Shown piece by piece: positions 40,577 through 49,354 of a DNA stretch of 64,000 nt (positions within the stretch are counted from its first letter, which is position 1; each line of letters begins with the position of its first letter). The position numbers were made by a program, and so were the translations under genes. This DNA comes from Catenovulum sp052056295 (GTDB lineage Bacteria > Pseudomonadota > Gammaproteobacteria > Enterobacterales > Alteromonadaceae): contig NZ_CP182493.1 of NCBI RefSeq assembly GCF_052056295.1, positions 2,666,001 through 2,730,000 of the forward strand, given 5' to 3'. Under the pieces are notes generated by a model. It was not told where the DNA came from, searched no databases, and saw only the letters and a program-made list of their open reading frames with translations.

Positions 40577-40605
40577 AACCCCAACTCAATGAGTTGGGGT
40601 TTTTT
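40577..40605 (+). terminator. rRNA operon terminator
   Basis: Eleven-bp stem AACCCCAACTC / GAGTTGGGGTT with loop AAT and a T-run. Confidence 0.9.
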
Positions 40606-40716
40606 CGTTTATACGATTCAAAAAAGTTAATATTTGGCCGTTTTACTGCAAGTTTAAGTAAAAGCATGTAAACTTTTGCCCAAGCTATTTGATGTGCAAA
40701 ACGGACAATAAAAGAC

Positions 40717-41901
40717 ATGTACGAATCTTTCTATGGTTTAAACGATAAACCCTTTCATCTAACGCCAGATCCTACTTTTTTCTTCGCCAGTAAATTACAT
40801 ACACGAGCACTTTCTTACCTAAAATATGGTATAGGACAGGGTGAAGGTTTTATTGTTATCACTGGAAATATTGGAACGGGTAAAACGACCATAGCTAATA
40901 GTTTATTGTCAGATTTAGATGAACAAAATGTTCGAGCTATACAAATTGTTACGCCAAAACTGAATCCTGATGATTTAATAACCGTGACTGCAGCTAAATT
41001 AGGCTTGGCTACTGAAAATCGCAGCAAAGGTGAATTGCTGCAAGGAATAGAGAAAGAACTAACACAACTAGTTAACTCGAATCAAAGGGCACTCCTCATA
41101 GTCGATGAAGCGCAGAACTTGCCTCTAGAGTCAGTTGAAGAGTTACGAATGTTGTCGAATTTCCAAGTTAATGGCAAGCCGTTGTTACAGAGCTTTTTAT
41201 TGGGACAACCAGAATTACGTGATTTATTGCAACTACCGTCTATGGAGCAGTTCAGGCAGCGTATTGTGGCTTCTTGTGACTTGAAGCCGCTTAATGCCAT
41301 TGAAACACATGAATATATCGAATTTAGGGTTAATGCAGCTGCTGGTAAAGAAATTAAACTATTCTCAGATGAAGCGATTGAAGCGATTTACCACTTCACA
41401 ACTGGCATTCCTCGACGTATCAATACTGTTTGTGATCGAATTCTGCTATATGGCTTTTTGGAAGAGAAAAACTATTTAACTGAAGTTGAAACCAAAACTG
41501 TTATTGATGAAATAGTTGAAGAGTCAGTAGAACAGTCACAGCCAAGTGAAAATTCGCATAACAAGCAGACTGTAAATCAAGAGCAAGATGATCGAGCTTT
41601 CGATGTGTCTAAAGAAACATTGCTCGAAGACTTAGCCCCACCGCAAAATCCTAATGGCAAAATAAGTTATCAAATCCCGCCTGATGTCACTCAGGACATT
41701 ACGCATCTACGTAATATGATCCAAGAGATCCGGGCGACGCTAGAAACTTCAATCGAGTATAAACTTAAAGTAAGTCGGTATATTGATAATGCAATTAATC
41801 GAAAGCTGAAACAACTTAAGCAGTTGGCAAGTGTTGAAATGGAAGATAACAACCAAAAGGCCGAGGCTGACCTAACAGAGGATGATGTGCAAGATAAATA
41901 G
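40717..41901 (+). CDS. XrtA/PEP-CTERM system-associated AAA ATPase (ExeA/GspA-like)
   Basis: 394 residues. It begins MYESFYGLNDKPFHLTPDP like ExeA-family ATPases. Walker A GNIGTGKTT at about 50-58, Walker B LLIVDEAQNL at about 127-136, sensor-like GIPRRINTVCDR near 232. The last 120 residues are an acidic linker and coiled coil. The ATPase that accompanies exosortase and exopolysaccharide loci has this form and is thought to help EPS assembly or export. That role is not shown biochemically to my knowledge. The PrsKR operon converges on it, which supports the assignment. Confidence 0.82.
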   Translation: MYESFYGLNDKPFHLTPDPTFFFASKLHTRALSYLKYGIGQGEGFIVITGNIGTGKTTIANSLLSDLDEQNVRAIQIVTPKLNPDDLITVTAAKLGLATENRSKGELLQGIEKELTQLVNSNQRALLIVDEAQNLPLESVEELRMLSNFQVNGKPLLQSFLLGQPELRDLLQLPSMEQFRQRIVASCDLKPLNAIETHEYIEFRVNAAAGKEIKLFSDEAIEAIYHFTTGIPRRINTVCDRILLYGFLEEKNYLTEVETKTVIDEIVEESVEQSQPSENSHNKQTVNQEQDDRAFDVSKETLLEDLAPPQNPNGKISYQIPPDVTQDITHLRNMIQEIRATLETSIEYKLKVSRYIDNAINRKLKQLKQLASVEMEDNNQKAEADLTEDDVQDK

Positions 41902-41924
41902 CTGGATTGACCTAAGTGCATGTG

Positions 41925-41955
41925 ACCAACAACAAGCTAACTTGTTGTTGGTAGC
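41925..41955. terminator. Bidirectional terminator between the ATPase and prsR
   Basis: A perfect 12-bp stem ACCAACAACAAG / CTTGTTGTTGGT with loop CTAA between two convergent genes. Confidence 0.75.
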
Positions 41956-41959
41956 CCTT

Positions 41960-43324
41960 TTAAGCATTTGCCTTTAATTCTGTCAGCTGATATTTGTCAA
42001 TCAGTGAGTATAGTGTAGGCCGAGTCACACCCAACATTTCGGCTGTCTTTGAGATATTCTGCTCAGCTAAGTTGTAGGCTTGGCGTATAGCATTGGACTC
42101 GGCAATTTCACGGACTTCACGTAAATTTAGTGATTTTAGTTCAGTTGATGGATCGCTGGAGTTAACAAACAGGCCTAAATCATCAGCTGTAATAAAAGGT
42201 GTGTCTGCCATAACAACGGCTGATTTCAGTTTGTTTTGCAATTCGCGAATATTACCAGGCCATTTATGTTGTAACATAGCTTGTTTGGCTTCATCGCTGA
42301 AACCTTTAATGTTTTTATTATATTGATCGTTGTAACTGTCGATAAAAGATTTAGCTAACAATAACACGTCATTTTCACGTTCGCGTAACGGTGGAATATT
42401 TATAATTAATTCACTGACACGGTAGAATAAATCTTCCCTAAAAGTCTGCTCAGCAGACATTTGCTGTAGATTTCTATGCGTTGCACAAATAACTCTTATG
42501 TCGACAGGTATTTCTTCACGGCCACCGACACGTTCAATGACACGCTCTTGTAAAAAACGCAACATTTTGGCTTGTAACGGCAATGGCATATCACCAATTT
42601 CATCTAAAAATAAAGTACCACCTTGGGCTATTTCTATCTTACCTTTAGTGGTTTTTGCTGCACCAGTAAAAGCGCCTTTTTCATAGCCGAATAATTCACT
42701 CTCTAATAAGTTTTCTGGAATAGAAGCACAGTTGATAGCGATAAAGGCCTTATTGGCTCTGTCGCTATGGTTGTGGATAGAGCGAGCGAATACTTCTTTA
42801 CCTGTGCCGCTCTCACCAAGCAATAACGTGGTTATTTCTGTTTTTGCAATTTTTTCCGCGCGTTTGGTTGCGGCTAAAATAGCAGGGCTATTACCAATAA
42901 TGCTACCCATAGACGCATTAACTTTACTTAAACGGCGGTTTTCATTTTCTAAGTCAACTAGATTAAATGCCCTATGAATTATGGTATTAAGCGTTTCTAC
43001 ATCAACAGGTTTTTGATAAAAGTCGTAAGCACCAAGTTCAATTGACTTTAAAGCGTGCTCTTTGTCAGTGTTGCCAGTTAATACAATTACTTTGGTATTA
43101 GGTGCAAGAGACAGTATTTCTGTTAACGCGGCAAGCCCCTCTGAAGCATTTGCTGGGTCGGGTGGCAAACCTAAGTCTAGTGTCACAACTTCCGGCTCGT
43201 GTCTTCTGAGTTGCGCGATAGCACTTGCTCTATCATCAGCAAATACTATTTCGTAGTCTGACAATCCCCATTTTAATTGTTTTTGTATACCTTTATCGTC
43301 GTCTACAACCAGTAATCTAGACAT
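41960..43324 (-). CDS. prsR: PEP-CTERM-system response regulator, sigma-54 activator
   Basis: 454 residues. Receiver domain with phospho-acceptor Asp50 (VVTLDLGLPPDP) and TGNTDKEHALKSIELGAYDF. AAA+ domain with Walker A GESGTGKE, the sigma-54 contact motif GAFTGA, and FLDEIGDMPLPLQ. C-terminal Fis-type HTH (NISKTAEMLGVTRPTLYSLI). It should activate RpoN promoters on phosphorylation by PrsK. The spacing (20 bp) from prsK and the sigma-54/box pairs found at five promoters in this window support that. Last gene of the six-gene operon. Confidence 0.92.
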   Translation of the reverse strand: MSRLLVVDDDKGIQKQLKWGLSDYEIVFADDRASAIAQLRRHEPEVVTLDLGLPPDPANASEGLAALTEILSLAPNTKVIVLTGNTDKEHALKSIELGAYDFYQKPVDVETLNTIIHRAFNLVDLENENRRLSKVNASMGSIIGNSPAILAATKRAEKIAKTEITTLLLGESGTGKEVFARSIHNHSDRANKAFIAINCASIPENLLESELFGYEKGAFTGAAKTTKGKIEIAQGGTLFLDEIGDMPLPLQAKMLRFLQERVIERVGGREEIPVDIRVICATHRNLQQMSAEQTFREDLFYRVSELIINIPPLRERENDVLLLAKSFIDSYNDQYNKNIKGFSDEAKQAMLQHKWPGNIRELQNKLKSAVVMADTPFITADDLGLFVNSSDPSTELKSLNLREVREIAESNAIRQAYNLAEQNISKTAEMLGVTRPTLYSLIDKYQLTELKANA

Positions 43325-43344
43325 TTATCTGTTCCTAATCATTC

Positions 43345-45372
43345 TTATTTTGGTAGTTCTAAAATAAACTCAGTACCTTGGTGCTCAATTGAGTTAACCT
43401 TCAAGCTACCGCCTGCTTGCTCTGCAAACAACTTGGCATCGTAGGCACCTATACCCATACCAGCATTACCTTTAGTGGTTTCAAAGGGTTTAAACAGTTT
43501 ATTTTTTATGAAATCCTCTGACATTCCGTGACCCGTATCGCTAATTATAATCTGGATTGAGTTGGTTAACTCTTTGAGCTCTACATTTACCTTGCCATCG
43601 TCATTTGTCGCTTGCTGCGCATTGTCTATCAAATGGTATAAGACATTCGTGAGTTTTTCTATATCGACTTTAGTTTCTATGTCATTTAGGTTAATTAATT
43701 TAGGTATTGGCAGAATATTTTGACATCTTTGCTGGATCAGCTGACTAATTTCAGCGGTTAAGTTGACTTTAGTCAGAGTGTTATTTTCTTCTGAGGATTT
43801 ATTCATTAATTGCGCGAGCATTTTTTCCATGCGCTTTTTGCTATAACCTAGAGTTTCAAAAGTGTCTTCAATAAATTCCGGGTTATGTTTGTGTTTTTCC
43901 GCATTGGCCAAAATCATATCCACTTGTGCAAGTACGTTTTTTAAATCATGGATCACAAACGCCGACATACGGCTAAAGGCGGCAAATTGAGCATTTTCAG
44001 TAATTTGTTTATTAGCTTCGTGTTGAAACAGATAGTGACCTACTTGGGTTGTAACAACCGACATGTAGTCTCGAATTTCCCAGTTAAAATTGAGTAATTC
44101 ACTGGAGCTATTGTTTAAGCACACCACTCCCCATAAATGCTCTTGATGGAAGATAGGTACAACTACGTGAAACAAACCATTGTCGATATTGTTATATGGG
44201 ATTGATAAGCCGGGATAATTTTGACTGTTGCTTTGGTAATCTTTTAGATCAACTATCCAGTTAGTTTTTTTTATATAAGGTAAAACTTGATCTAACACTT
44301 CCATATTTACCGCTCTTTGGCTGTTGTTGCTGATAGATTTTCGAGCGACCTGTTCCAGATTGTTATTTTTGTTTTTAAACAAAATGCCTTCATCATATTC
44401 GATAGAAAACAGGAATACAGTTAAAGCTCTGTTGTAATAGTCGTCCTCGTTATTTAGGGGAGCGTTAAGTAAATTTGTCAGGTTCAGCCATTGCACTCGA
44501 TAATCAAATTGGTTGGCAAAAAAGTGTTTCTCTAAAAATACTTTTAAGTTCTTTTTTAACGATTCTGATATGAATAGCGCAAATAACAAAGTGAAAGCCA
44601 AAGCAACAAAAATACTTTGCACCATACCTGTCCATTGCGACTCTATACTTTTTATGTAATAACCAGCTAGTGCCATTAGAGTCAGATAGATGCCGGCTGC
44701 AAACAACAAACTACTTTGGAAAACCATTTCCCGCGATACGTATACTTTTATACCTAAATCTTTTGAGCGTTTAATCGACCATAAGAGAAGTGGAACCAAC
44801 ACTGTATGTAAATAACCACGGGCTAACCACATATCTTCATTGATTTGTAACACTAAGCTCGCGTTAGCGAAAACAATAAAGTCGAATATTAGTATTGTGC
44901 CTAAAGCTAGAATAAGTGGCTTAAGTCCCCATAGCTCGTCTTGGGCTTTGCGATAAAGAATTTCTAACAATACTAGAGATAATACGGTAAGAGAAAGGTA
45001 GCCAATATAAAACCAAGCACTACCAATTAGACCTATTTGCGCCAGAGCGGGAGTAGACAAAGTTAGCAGGAAGATAATTTGACTGTAGCGAGCTTTGAAT
45101 AGAGTTGTTTTGCTCCATTTATTATTGAGTAAACTTAGCAGTAGTAGTCCTGTGCTACCAAGACGAAAGCTTTCTACCCAAGTTGTACTAATAGAGTGTA
45201 GATAATTTAAACTTTCCAATAAGTGGACAAAAGACCAAGCAAAACCACAAATTGAAAACGCGATAAATATTTGGTGGGCCAAAGTCTTTTGCTTGCTTAC
45301 TAAGGTGAGTAGCAATAATGCTAGGTACGCAAGTGCAGCTGTCGTATAGCCTAGCCAAATAAGAGTATCCAT
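43345..45372 (-). CDS. prsK: XrtA/PEP-CTERM system histidine kinase
   Basis: 675 residues. Eight or nine membrane helices fill the first about 280 residues. A GAF-like domain follows (about 300-450), then a DHp helix with His475 (FVIHDLKNVLAQVDM) and an HATPase domain (LIDNAQQAT, ISDTGHGMS, TTKGNAGMGIGAYDAK). It is the sensor partner of PrsR; the signal is unknown. The DLKN motif and the size match the PrsK family. Encoded 22 bp after the nucleotidyltransferase gene. Confidence 0.92.
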   Translation of the reverse strand: MDTLIWLGYTTAALAYLALLLLTLVSKQKTLAHQIFIAFSICGFAWSFVHLLESLNYLHSISTTWVESFRLGSTGLLLLSLLNNKWSKTTLFKARYSQIIFLLTLSTPALAQIGLIGSAWFYIGYLSLTVLSLVLLEILYRKAQDELWGLKPLILALGTILIFDFIVFANASLVLQINEDMWLARGYLHTVLVPLLLWSIKRSKDLGIKVYVSREMVFQSSLLFAAGIYLTLMALAGYYIKSIESQWTGMVQSIFVALAFTLLFALFISESLKKNLKVFLEKHFFANQFDYRVQWLNLTNLLNAPLNNEDDYYNRALTVFLFSIEYDEGILFKNKNNNLEQVARKSISNNSQRAVNMEVLDQVLPYIKKTNWIVDLKDYQSNSQNYPGLSIPYNNIDNGLFHVVVPIFHQEHLWGVVCLNNSSSELLNFNWEIRDYMSVVTTQVGHYLFQHEANKQITENAQFAAFSRMSAFVIHDLKNVLAQVDMILANAEKHKHNPEFIEDTFETLGYSKKRMEKMLAQLMNKSSEENNTLTKVNLTAEISQLIQQRCQNILPIPKLINLNDIETKVDIEKLTNVLYHLIDNAQQATNDDGKVNVELKELTNSIQIIISDTGHGMSEDFIKNKLFKPFETTKGNAGMGIGAYDAKLFAEQAGGSLKVNSIEHQGTEFILELPK

Positions 45373-45394
45373 ATATCCTACTGTTGTTATTTAT

Positions 45395-46513
45395 TCAGTA
45401 TTTCTTTTGTTCTGGGTCTTCAGACATGAAAAATGCCTTACCAAACATAAATTCAACTATGTTACGTATAAACTTACTCGATAAATGGTAAATAAGAATA
45501 TGAATAGGCATTTTTAACCAATGTCCACGAATGGTTGCTAACGACTCAGCAGTAGCGTAAAGATCATTCTCGACAAAAGGGTGGTGTACCTTTAATGCTC
45601 GAAAAAAAATAAAATCTAAAAGTTTTTGTTTTATAGAGTCTTTTATTAACAGCCGTTGCTTAATTTCAGCAGGAATAGGGGTGTGTAATATCTTCGTTAA
45701 GTATCTAACACACAGCTTTAATTCGTGTGTGAAACCGGTGAGTTCTGCTAAGTCGATTAGTTTAGTCCAAAAACTATCGCAATGATGTTCTTTGATCAGT
45801 AGATCTAAATCGAGCAAGTCTCTGTATCCATGTTTTATATCATCATTAAAAAATAGATGAACTATACTGTGTAGAGTCATTGCAGCAGGTGACAGTACGC
45901 TATAACCCGATGCTGTGGGGACTATTTCTGCGAAAAAATGCTCTATTTTTGGTGCCCTTCCTGACACTGGTGGGATTAGATTGTGGTGTAAGTCTAAAAC
46001 TGTACCTCGCGTGCTGTGTTGTAGTGGGGGAATTTCATGCGTCCATTTTCGGTAGTAATCTGCATCATATTGAGTAATTTCTTCTGACATCCACCCAGAT
46101 ATACAAAGGTATTGCTCCGCTGCCGCTAATGATTTTTTGTCAATTAATAAGTCAATGTCACTGTATATACGTCCTTTTCCTGCTTCTAATCCAGCTAAGG
46201 TATAAGCTGCACCCTTAAGAAACACTTTATAGTTAGATGAAAAGCCATATGCTTGGGTTAATTGCTCTGCTTCATAATAAACTTGTAAGTATTGCTTTTG
46301 GGCCAACAGTTGGGCATTTTTTAGATGGTTTTGTGCGAATTTCGGTAGTTTTGCTAATAACCCATTTTGGTTAAAGATATACTCGTATCTAGCGAGTAAC
46401 TGCTGACTGCGTGCTGCCCATATAAATACTTGCCACTGCTCCTCGGTCAATTCAATTGCAGTTTCTGGGTTGTTGTATAGTGTGATAAACAAATCCGCTG
46501 GTAATTTACGCAT
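45395..46513 (-). CDS. Nucleotidyltransferase family protein (NTP_transf_5 type) of HPr-rel-A cluster
   Basis: 372 residues. The Pol-beta-type active site is GRIYSDIDLLID with Asp119 and Asp121, and a supporting stretch LDLHHNLIPP. Proteins of this type are uncharacterised and occur beside HprK-related kinases and PqqD-like peptides in exosortase and lasso-like loci. It may transfer a nucleotide to a protein or small molecule. The start overlaps the kinase gene by 8 bases, so they are translationally coupled. Function inferred only from fold. Confidence 0.75.
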   Translation of the reverse strand: MRKLPADLFITLYNNPETAIELTEEQWQVFIWAARSQQLLARYEYIFNQNGLLAKLPKFAQNHLKNAQLLAQKQYLQVYYEAEQLTQAYGFSSNYKVFLKGAAYTLAGLEAGKGRIYSDIDLLIDKKSLAAAEQYLCISGWMSEEITQYDADYYRKWTHEIPPLQHSTRGTVLDLHHNLIPPVSGRAPKIEHFFAEIVPTASGYSVLSPAAMTLHSIVHLFFNDDIKHGYRDLLDLDLLIKEHHCDSFWTKLIDLAELTGFTHELKLCVRYLTKILHTPIPAEIKQRLLIKDSIKQKLLDFIFFRALKVHHPFVENDLYATAESLATIRGHWLKMPIHILIYHLSSKFIRNIVEFMFGKAFFMSEDPEQKKY

Positions 46514-47375
46514 AGGCTAGAATGTCTTTTTCTAAAAATTGCTGAACTTGATTTAAGTCATTGTAAAAAATTTCAAAGCATTGGCTATGTTCAACAAGGT
46601 TTGTCAATGTGTCAAAGCCCTCTTTTCCTTGAATACCATAATTGAAAGCATTGTCTGCCAATTGCATAAAGCCTTGCACTTGGTTTAATTGGTAGATGTC
46701 TAAGGCCACATTCGGTCTGTAGTTAGGAAATACTACTGCGATTACTTCAGCTGGAGTGTCCGAGTTTGCCCAAGAGTCCTTGGGTGGCGATAAGTGGATG
46801 ACATCACCTTTATGGGTGTCTTTAGCTATTGTAGAAAACTTTCCATCTGAAAACCAAGATTTAGCAAGGTCAATGGAGTTATTTTTTAAACATATAGGAC
46901 GTACAAAAGGTTGTACCGTTTTACTTTGGGGGATAATAAGCGCCATTTCATCGGAAAGTAACCGCCAACCATTAAAACATAAATGACTTGTCAATGTGCT
47001 TTTACCTGAACCAGGTGGCGCGGGAAACAAAATAGCTTTATTGTCTTTGGCCAGCACTGCTGAATGGACTATGACATAGCGAGCTTCGTTTGCAGCTATT
47101 ACGTAGTTCATTCCCCATTCTAAAAATGCAAATGCTTTGGCGTCTTCCAATGGCTTAAAAGGTTCATTTTGATCATGCAAAAAACGGCATTGCTTACGAA
47201 TGATTCCTCTTAGCCCATTCGAACGAAGCATTTGAACGTGGTAATCGTGCTTCATTTCCTTAGAATAAGGTTTGAATTTGTCGTCGTATATTGTTTTTAG
47301 ATTGCTCTTGACTATAGGTGAGTCGGTGGTTACTAAAAATTGGAACGGAGATAAGGTCAGGCTGAACCTTTCCAT
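46506..47375 (-). CDS. HprK-related kinase A
   Basis: 289 residues. Central P-loop PAPPGSGKSTL at about 118-128, preceded by VIVHSAVL and followed by GWRLLSDEMALI, as in HPr kinase C-terminal domains. It lacks the N-terminal HPrK domain and no HPr substrate is nearby. Such proteins define the HPr-rel-A system seen with PqqD-like proteins in PEP-CTERM genomes. The likely activity is protein or small-molecule phosphorylation; the target is unknown. Nine-base gap from the PqqD-like gene. Confidence 0.82.
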   Translation of the reverse strand: MERFSLTLSPFQFLVTTDSPIVKSNLKTIYDDKFKPYSKEMKHDYHVQMLRSNGLRGIIRKQCRFLHDQNEPFKPLEDAKAFAFLEWGMNYVIAANEARYVIVHSAVLAKDNKAILFPAPPGSGKSTLTSHLCFNGWRLLSDEMALIIPQSKTVQPFVRPICLKNNSIDLAKSWFSDGKFSTIAKDTHKGDVIHLSPPKDSWANSDTPAEVIAVVFPNYRPNVALDIYQLNQVQGFMQLADNAFNYGIQGKEGFDTLTNLVEHSQCFEIFYNDLNQVQQFLEKDILAYA

Positions 47376-47384
47376 TAGAAATGC

Positions 47385-47621
47385 CTATTTTTTTAGTTCT
47401 AATAAGAACCCAGTCTTTATCAACTGAGAGATGCTGTCAAGTAAGATTGGGTCGATATCGATATCACTTCCTAAACGGAAGTAAGTTTGGCTCAAAGCTT
47501 GTCTGTCTACATTTAATGACGCAGTCTCGCCTGTGATGTGGTTGTAAAAAGTACAGCCGCTACCATCAGAAAAGGCGTGAAATGACACGCCTTCATTTAC
47601 TCTATCAATGATATCTACCAT
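47385..47621 (-). CDS. HPr-rel-A system PqqD-like peptide chaperone
   Basis: 78 residues, winged-helix PqqD-type fold (FHAFSDGSGCTFYNHITGETASL, about residues 14-36, then a helical C-terminus). PqqD-like domains bind leader peptides and present them to modifying enzymes. Located between the kinase and the Tat-secreted protein, whose N-terminus could be the bound substrate. The pairing is inference; the gene order is what is seen. Confidence 0.75.
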   Translation of the reverse strand: MVDIIDRVNEGVSFHAFSDGSGCTFYNHITGETASLNVDRQALSQTYFRLGSDIDIDPILLDSISQLIKTGFLLELKK

Positions 47622-47629
47622 CTGGGCAA

Positions 47630-48364
47630 TTAATAATCTTGACAGGTACTTGTCCCAACATGATTTCCAGCAATGAGGCTTGAAAGAGCGCTGCCAAAGC
47701 TTTCGCCTTTGTTACTAGTGGCGTTATTGTACAACCAAGTTGCAAATTCTGATAACGACGCAAATGGCTTACCTGTACCGTATACAGGGAAATGCAAACC
47801 GTAAACATTTGGTGAGGAATTACCATATTCAGCATTTAAATACATTGCACAAATTTGCACAAATACATTCGCGAAAATACTTTCATTTGTCATTGCACCG
47901 TGCAGAGTGATATTAGATTTAGTAATACCATCGACGCTTTCCCAATGATAAGTCTTAGTCCCTCGGTCATTCTCTTCAATGCACTTTTCAAGTTCGCCAA
48001 ATCCGTTCCACTGATAGTCACCTTTTGTATCTGCGCTTGCAACGCTACTTGAAGCTAGTTTTTCTGCTTGAATCTCAGGATAGCTGTTTACCCCAAACGC
48101 TGTAGTAAACAAAACTGATTTAGATTCGGTTTCGCCTTGTTGCTTCCAATAACCATGGGATAACAAATACATACAACCGTTAGTCCAACCTGAGCCATGA
48201 TTCGAAGCTGCGATAGAATTTAAAATACCACCGCCACTTGCCCAAACTGATTTAGCTGGGATAGTGGTTAAAGCAACACCAGCTGATGCTTTTTGTAGGA
48301 ATTTACGTCGTGAACTATTCGCCGATTTCCCTTGGTTAATATCGTTATTTTGTTCAGAATTCAT
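47630..48364 (-). CDS. Tat-signal secreted protein with GYWK motif
   Basis: The start ATG at 48364 has AGGTG upstream (an in-frame GTG three codons earlier). 244 residues. A twin-arginine signal (SSRRKFLQKASAGVALTTIPA) is followed by a compact domain with GCMYLLSHGYWKQ near the start and a later helix VFVQICAMYLNAEYG. This layout recalls the C-x-n-GYWK domain found in various secreted proteins of unknown function. Four cysteines remain after the signal peptide (in GCM, KCI, ICA and TCQ). It is the first gene of the operon containing PqqD, kinase, nucleotidyltransferase and PrsKR, so it is a good candidate substrate of that system. Confidence 0.75.
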   Translation of the reverse strand: MNSEQNNDINQGKSANSSRRKFLQKASAGVALTTIPAKSVWASGGGILNSIAASNHGSGWTNGCMYLLSHGYWKQQGETESKSVLFTTAFGVNSYPEIQAEKLASSSVASADTKGDYQWNGFGELEKCIEENDRGTKTYHWESVDGITKSNITLHGAMTNESIFANVFVQICAMYLNAEYGNSSPNVYGLHFPVYGTGKPFASLSEFATWLYNNATSNKGESFGSALSSLIAGNHVGTSTCQDY

Positions 48365-48473
48365 ATAAATCACCTAAAATAAATGCGCTGTGAAGCTAAT
48401 TAATGCGAGTATACGGTAGTATCGATTAACTTCAAAGCTAGTATAAGTTGTTTCATCAAACTTTCTTATTTAA

Positions 48474-48489
48474 AGCAATATGTGGGCCA
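48474..48489 (-). promoter_or_regulatory. Sigma-54 promoter of the Tat-protein/PrsKR operon
   Basis: Minus reading TGGCCCACATATTGCT has GG and GC 12 bases apart, as RpoN promoters require. It is 110 bp upstream of the ATG at 48364 and 48 bp downstream of a PrsR-box-like site. Confidence 0.6.
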
Positions 48490-48537
48490 TTATTTAAGGT
48501 TATGATTTTAATAGGTTTCTTGTTTGCGGAATTCGGC

Positions 48538-48555
48538 CGTGTAAAAATGTTTGAC
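48538..48555 (-). promoter_or_regulatory. Candidate PrsR-binding box
   Basis: Minus reading GTCA-N6-TTTACACG, the same box as upstream of the four PEP-CTERM genes. It overlaps no gene, lying just outside the serine protease stop. Confidence 0.5.
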
Positions 48556-48557
48556 AC

Positions 48558-49316
48558 CTAAATACCTTGCATCAATTGAGCCAAATATTTAACTGGAATC
48601 GCGTAGGTTATACCGCTTGGGTCTGATAAAACGTTCTCTTTGCTTTCTTTAACAAGTACCTTGTTAATTATCGCAATAACCTCGCCTGTGCTTTGCAAGT
48701 AGACTGGGCTACCACTGTTGCCTGGGTAGGCTGTTGCATCCAATTGGTAGGTCATCCAAGGATCTCTTAATCTTTTTAACCTAGCTATATTGAGTTGAGT
48801 GCTATTTGCAGCTGGGATAGCGACTGGTGTCACAGCGCTTACTATACCTCTATGCGTGACTGGATATAAACCTAATACACTGCCGATTGGGTAGCCAGTG
48901 AAGGCTATTTCAGTACCGTCGTCAATAAAGTCTTGTTGTTTAGTTAGTTTTAGAGGTTTGAGCGTATGCGAAGATAACTTTAAAATTGCTAAGTCGTGCT
49001 CTTCGTCTGTTTTTACTAAAGTTGCGTAATCGATCTTTGGTGATTTTCCTGAACCAATAAACACCACTATTGAAGTTTTATCTCCGTCAACTAACTCAGG
49101 GATGACGTGTTGATTCGTTGCCACATAACTTCCATCTGCAAACACAAAGCCTGTACCTGTAACTTGTGCCCGAGGCGAACCGGTTGGGTTGTACGTTCCA
49201 ATTCCGACAATCGATGCTTTAATCTGTTTTATTGTTTGAGGTAGCTGTTGACCGTGCGCATTAATTACGAAAAAACCTAGTAAAAATAAGGCGTAACGGG
49301 TACATTGTCTAACCAT
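48558..49316 (-). CDS. Secreted trypsin-like serine protease
   Basis: 252 residues, signal peptide to about residue 22. Chymotrypsin-fold triad His70 (TNQHV), Asp108 (HDLAIL) and Ser201 (GNSGSP). No PDZ domain, so it is shorter than DegP/DegS. It could process secreted or PEP-CTERM proteins in the periplasm, but nothing in the sequence fixes the substrate. Divergent from the YdcF-like gene by 38 bp. Confidence 0.85.
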   Translation of the reverse strand: MVRQCTRYALFLLGFFVINAHGQQLPQTIKQIKASIVGIGTYNPTGSPRAQVTGTGFVFADGSYVATNQHVIPELVDGDKTSIVVFIGSGKSPKIDYATLVKTDEEHDLAILKLSSHTLKPLKLTKQQDFIDDGTEIAFTGYPIGSVLGLYPVTHRGIVSAVTPVAIPAANSTQLNIARLKRLRDPWMTYQLDATAYPGNSGSPVYLQSTGEVIAIINKVLVKESKENVLSDPSGITYAIPVKYLAQLMQGI

Positions 49317-49354
49317 AATTCGATAGTCCTTGTTAAATTTAGCTACTACACATA

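Noticed and set aside
40636..40651. TGGCCGTTTTACTGCA as sigma-54 promoter for the ATPase gene
   Set aside because: GG and GC spacing fits, but no PrsR-like box lies upstream and the match is weak; chance is likely.
45395..46513. MNT-type antitoxin
   Set aside because: The nucleotidyltransferase is large, coupled to the HprK-related gene and has no HEPN partner.
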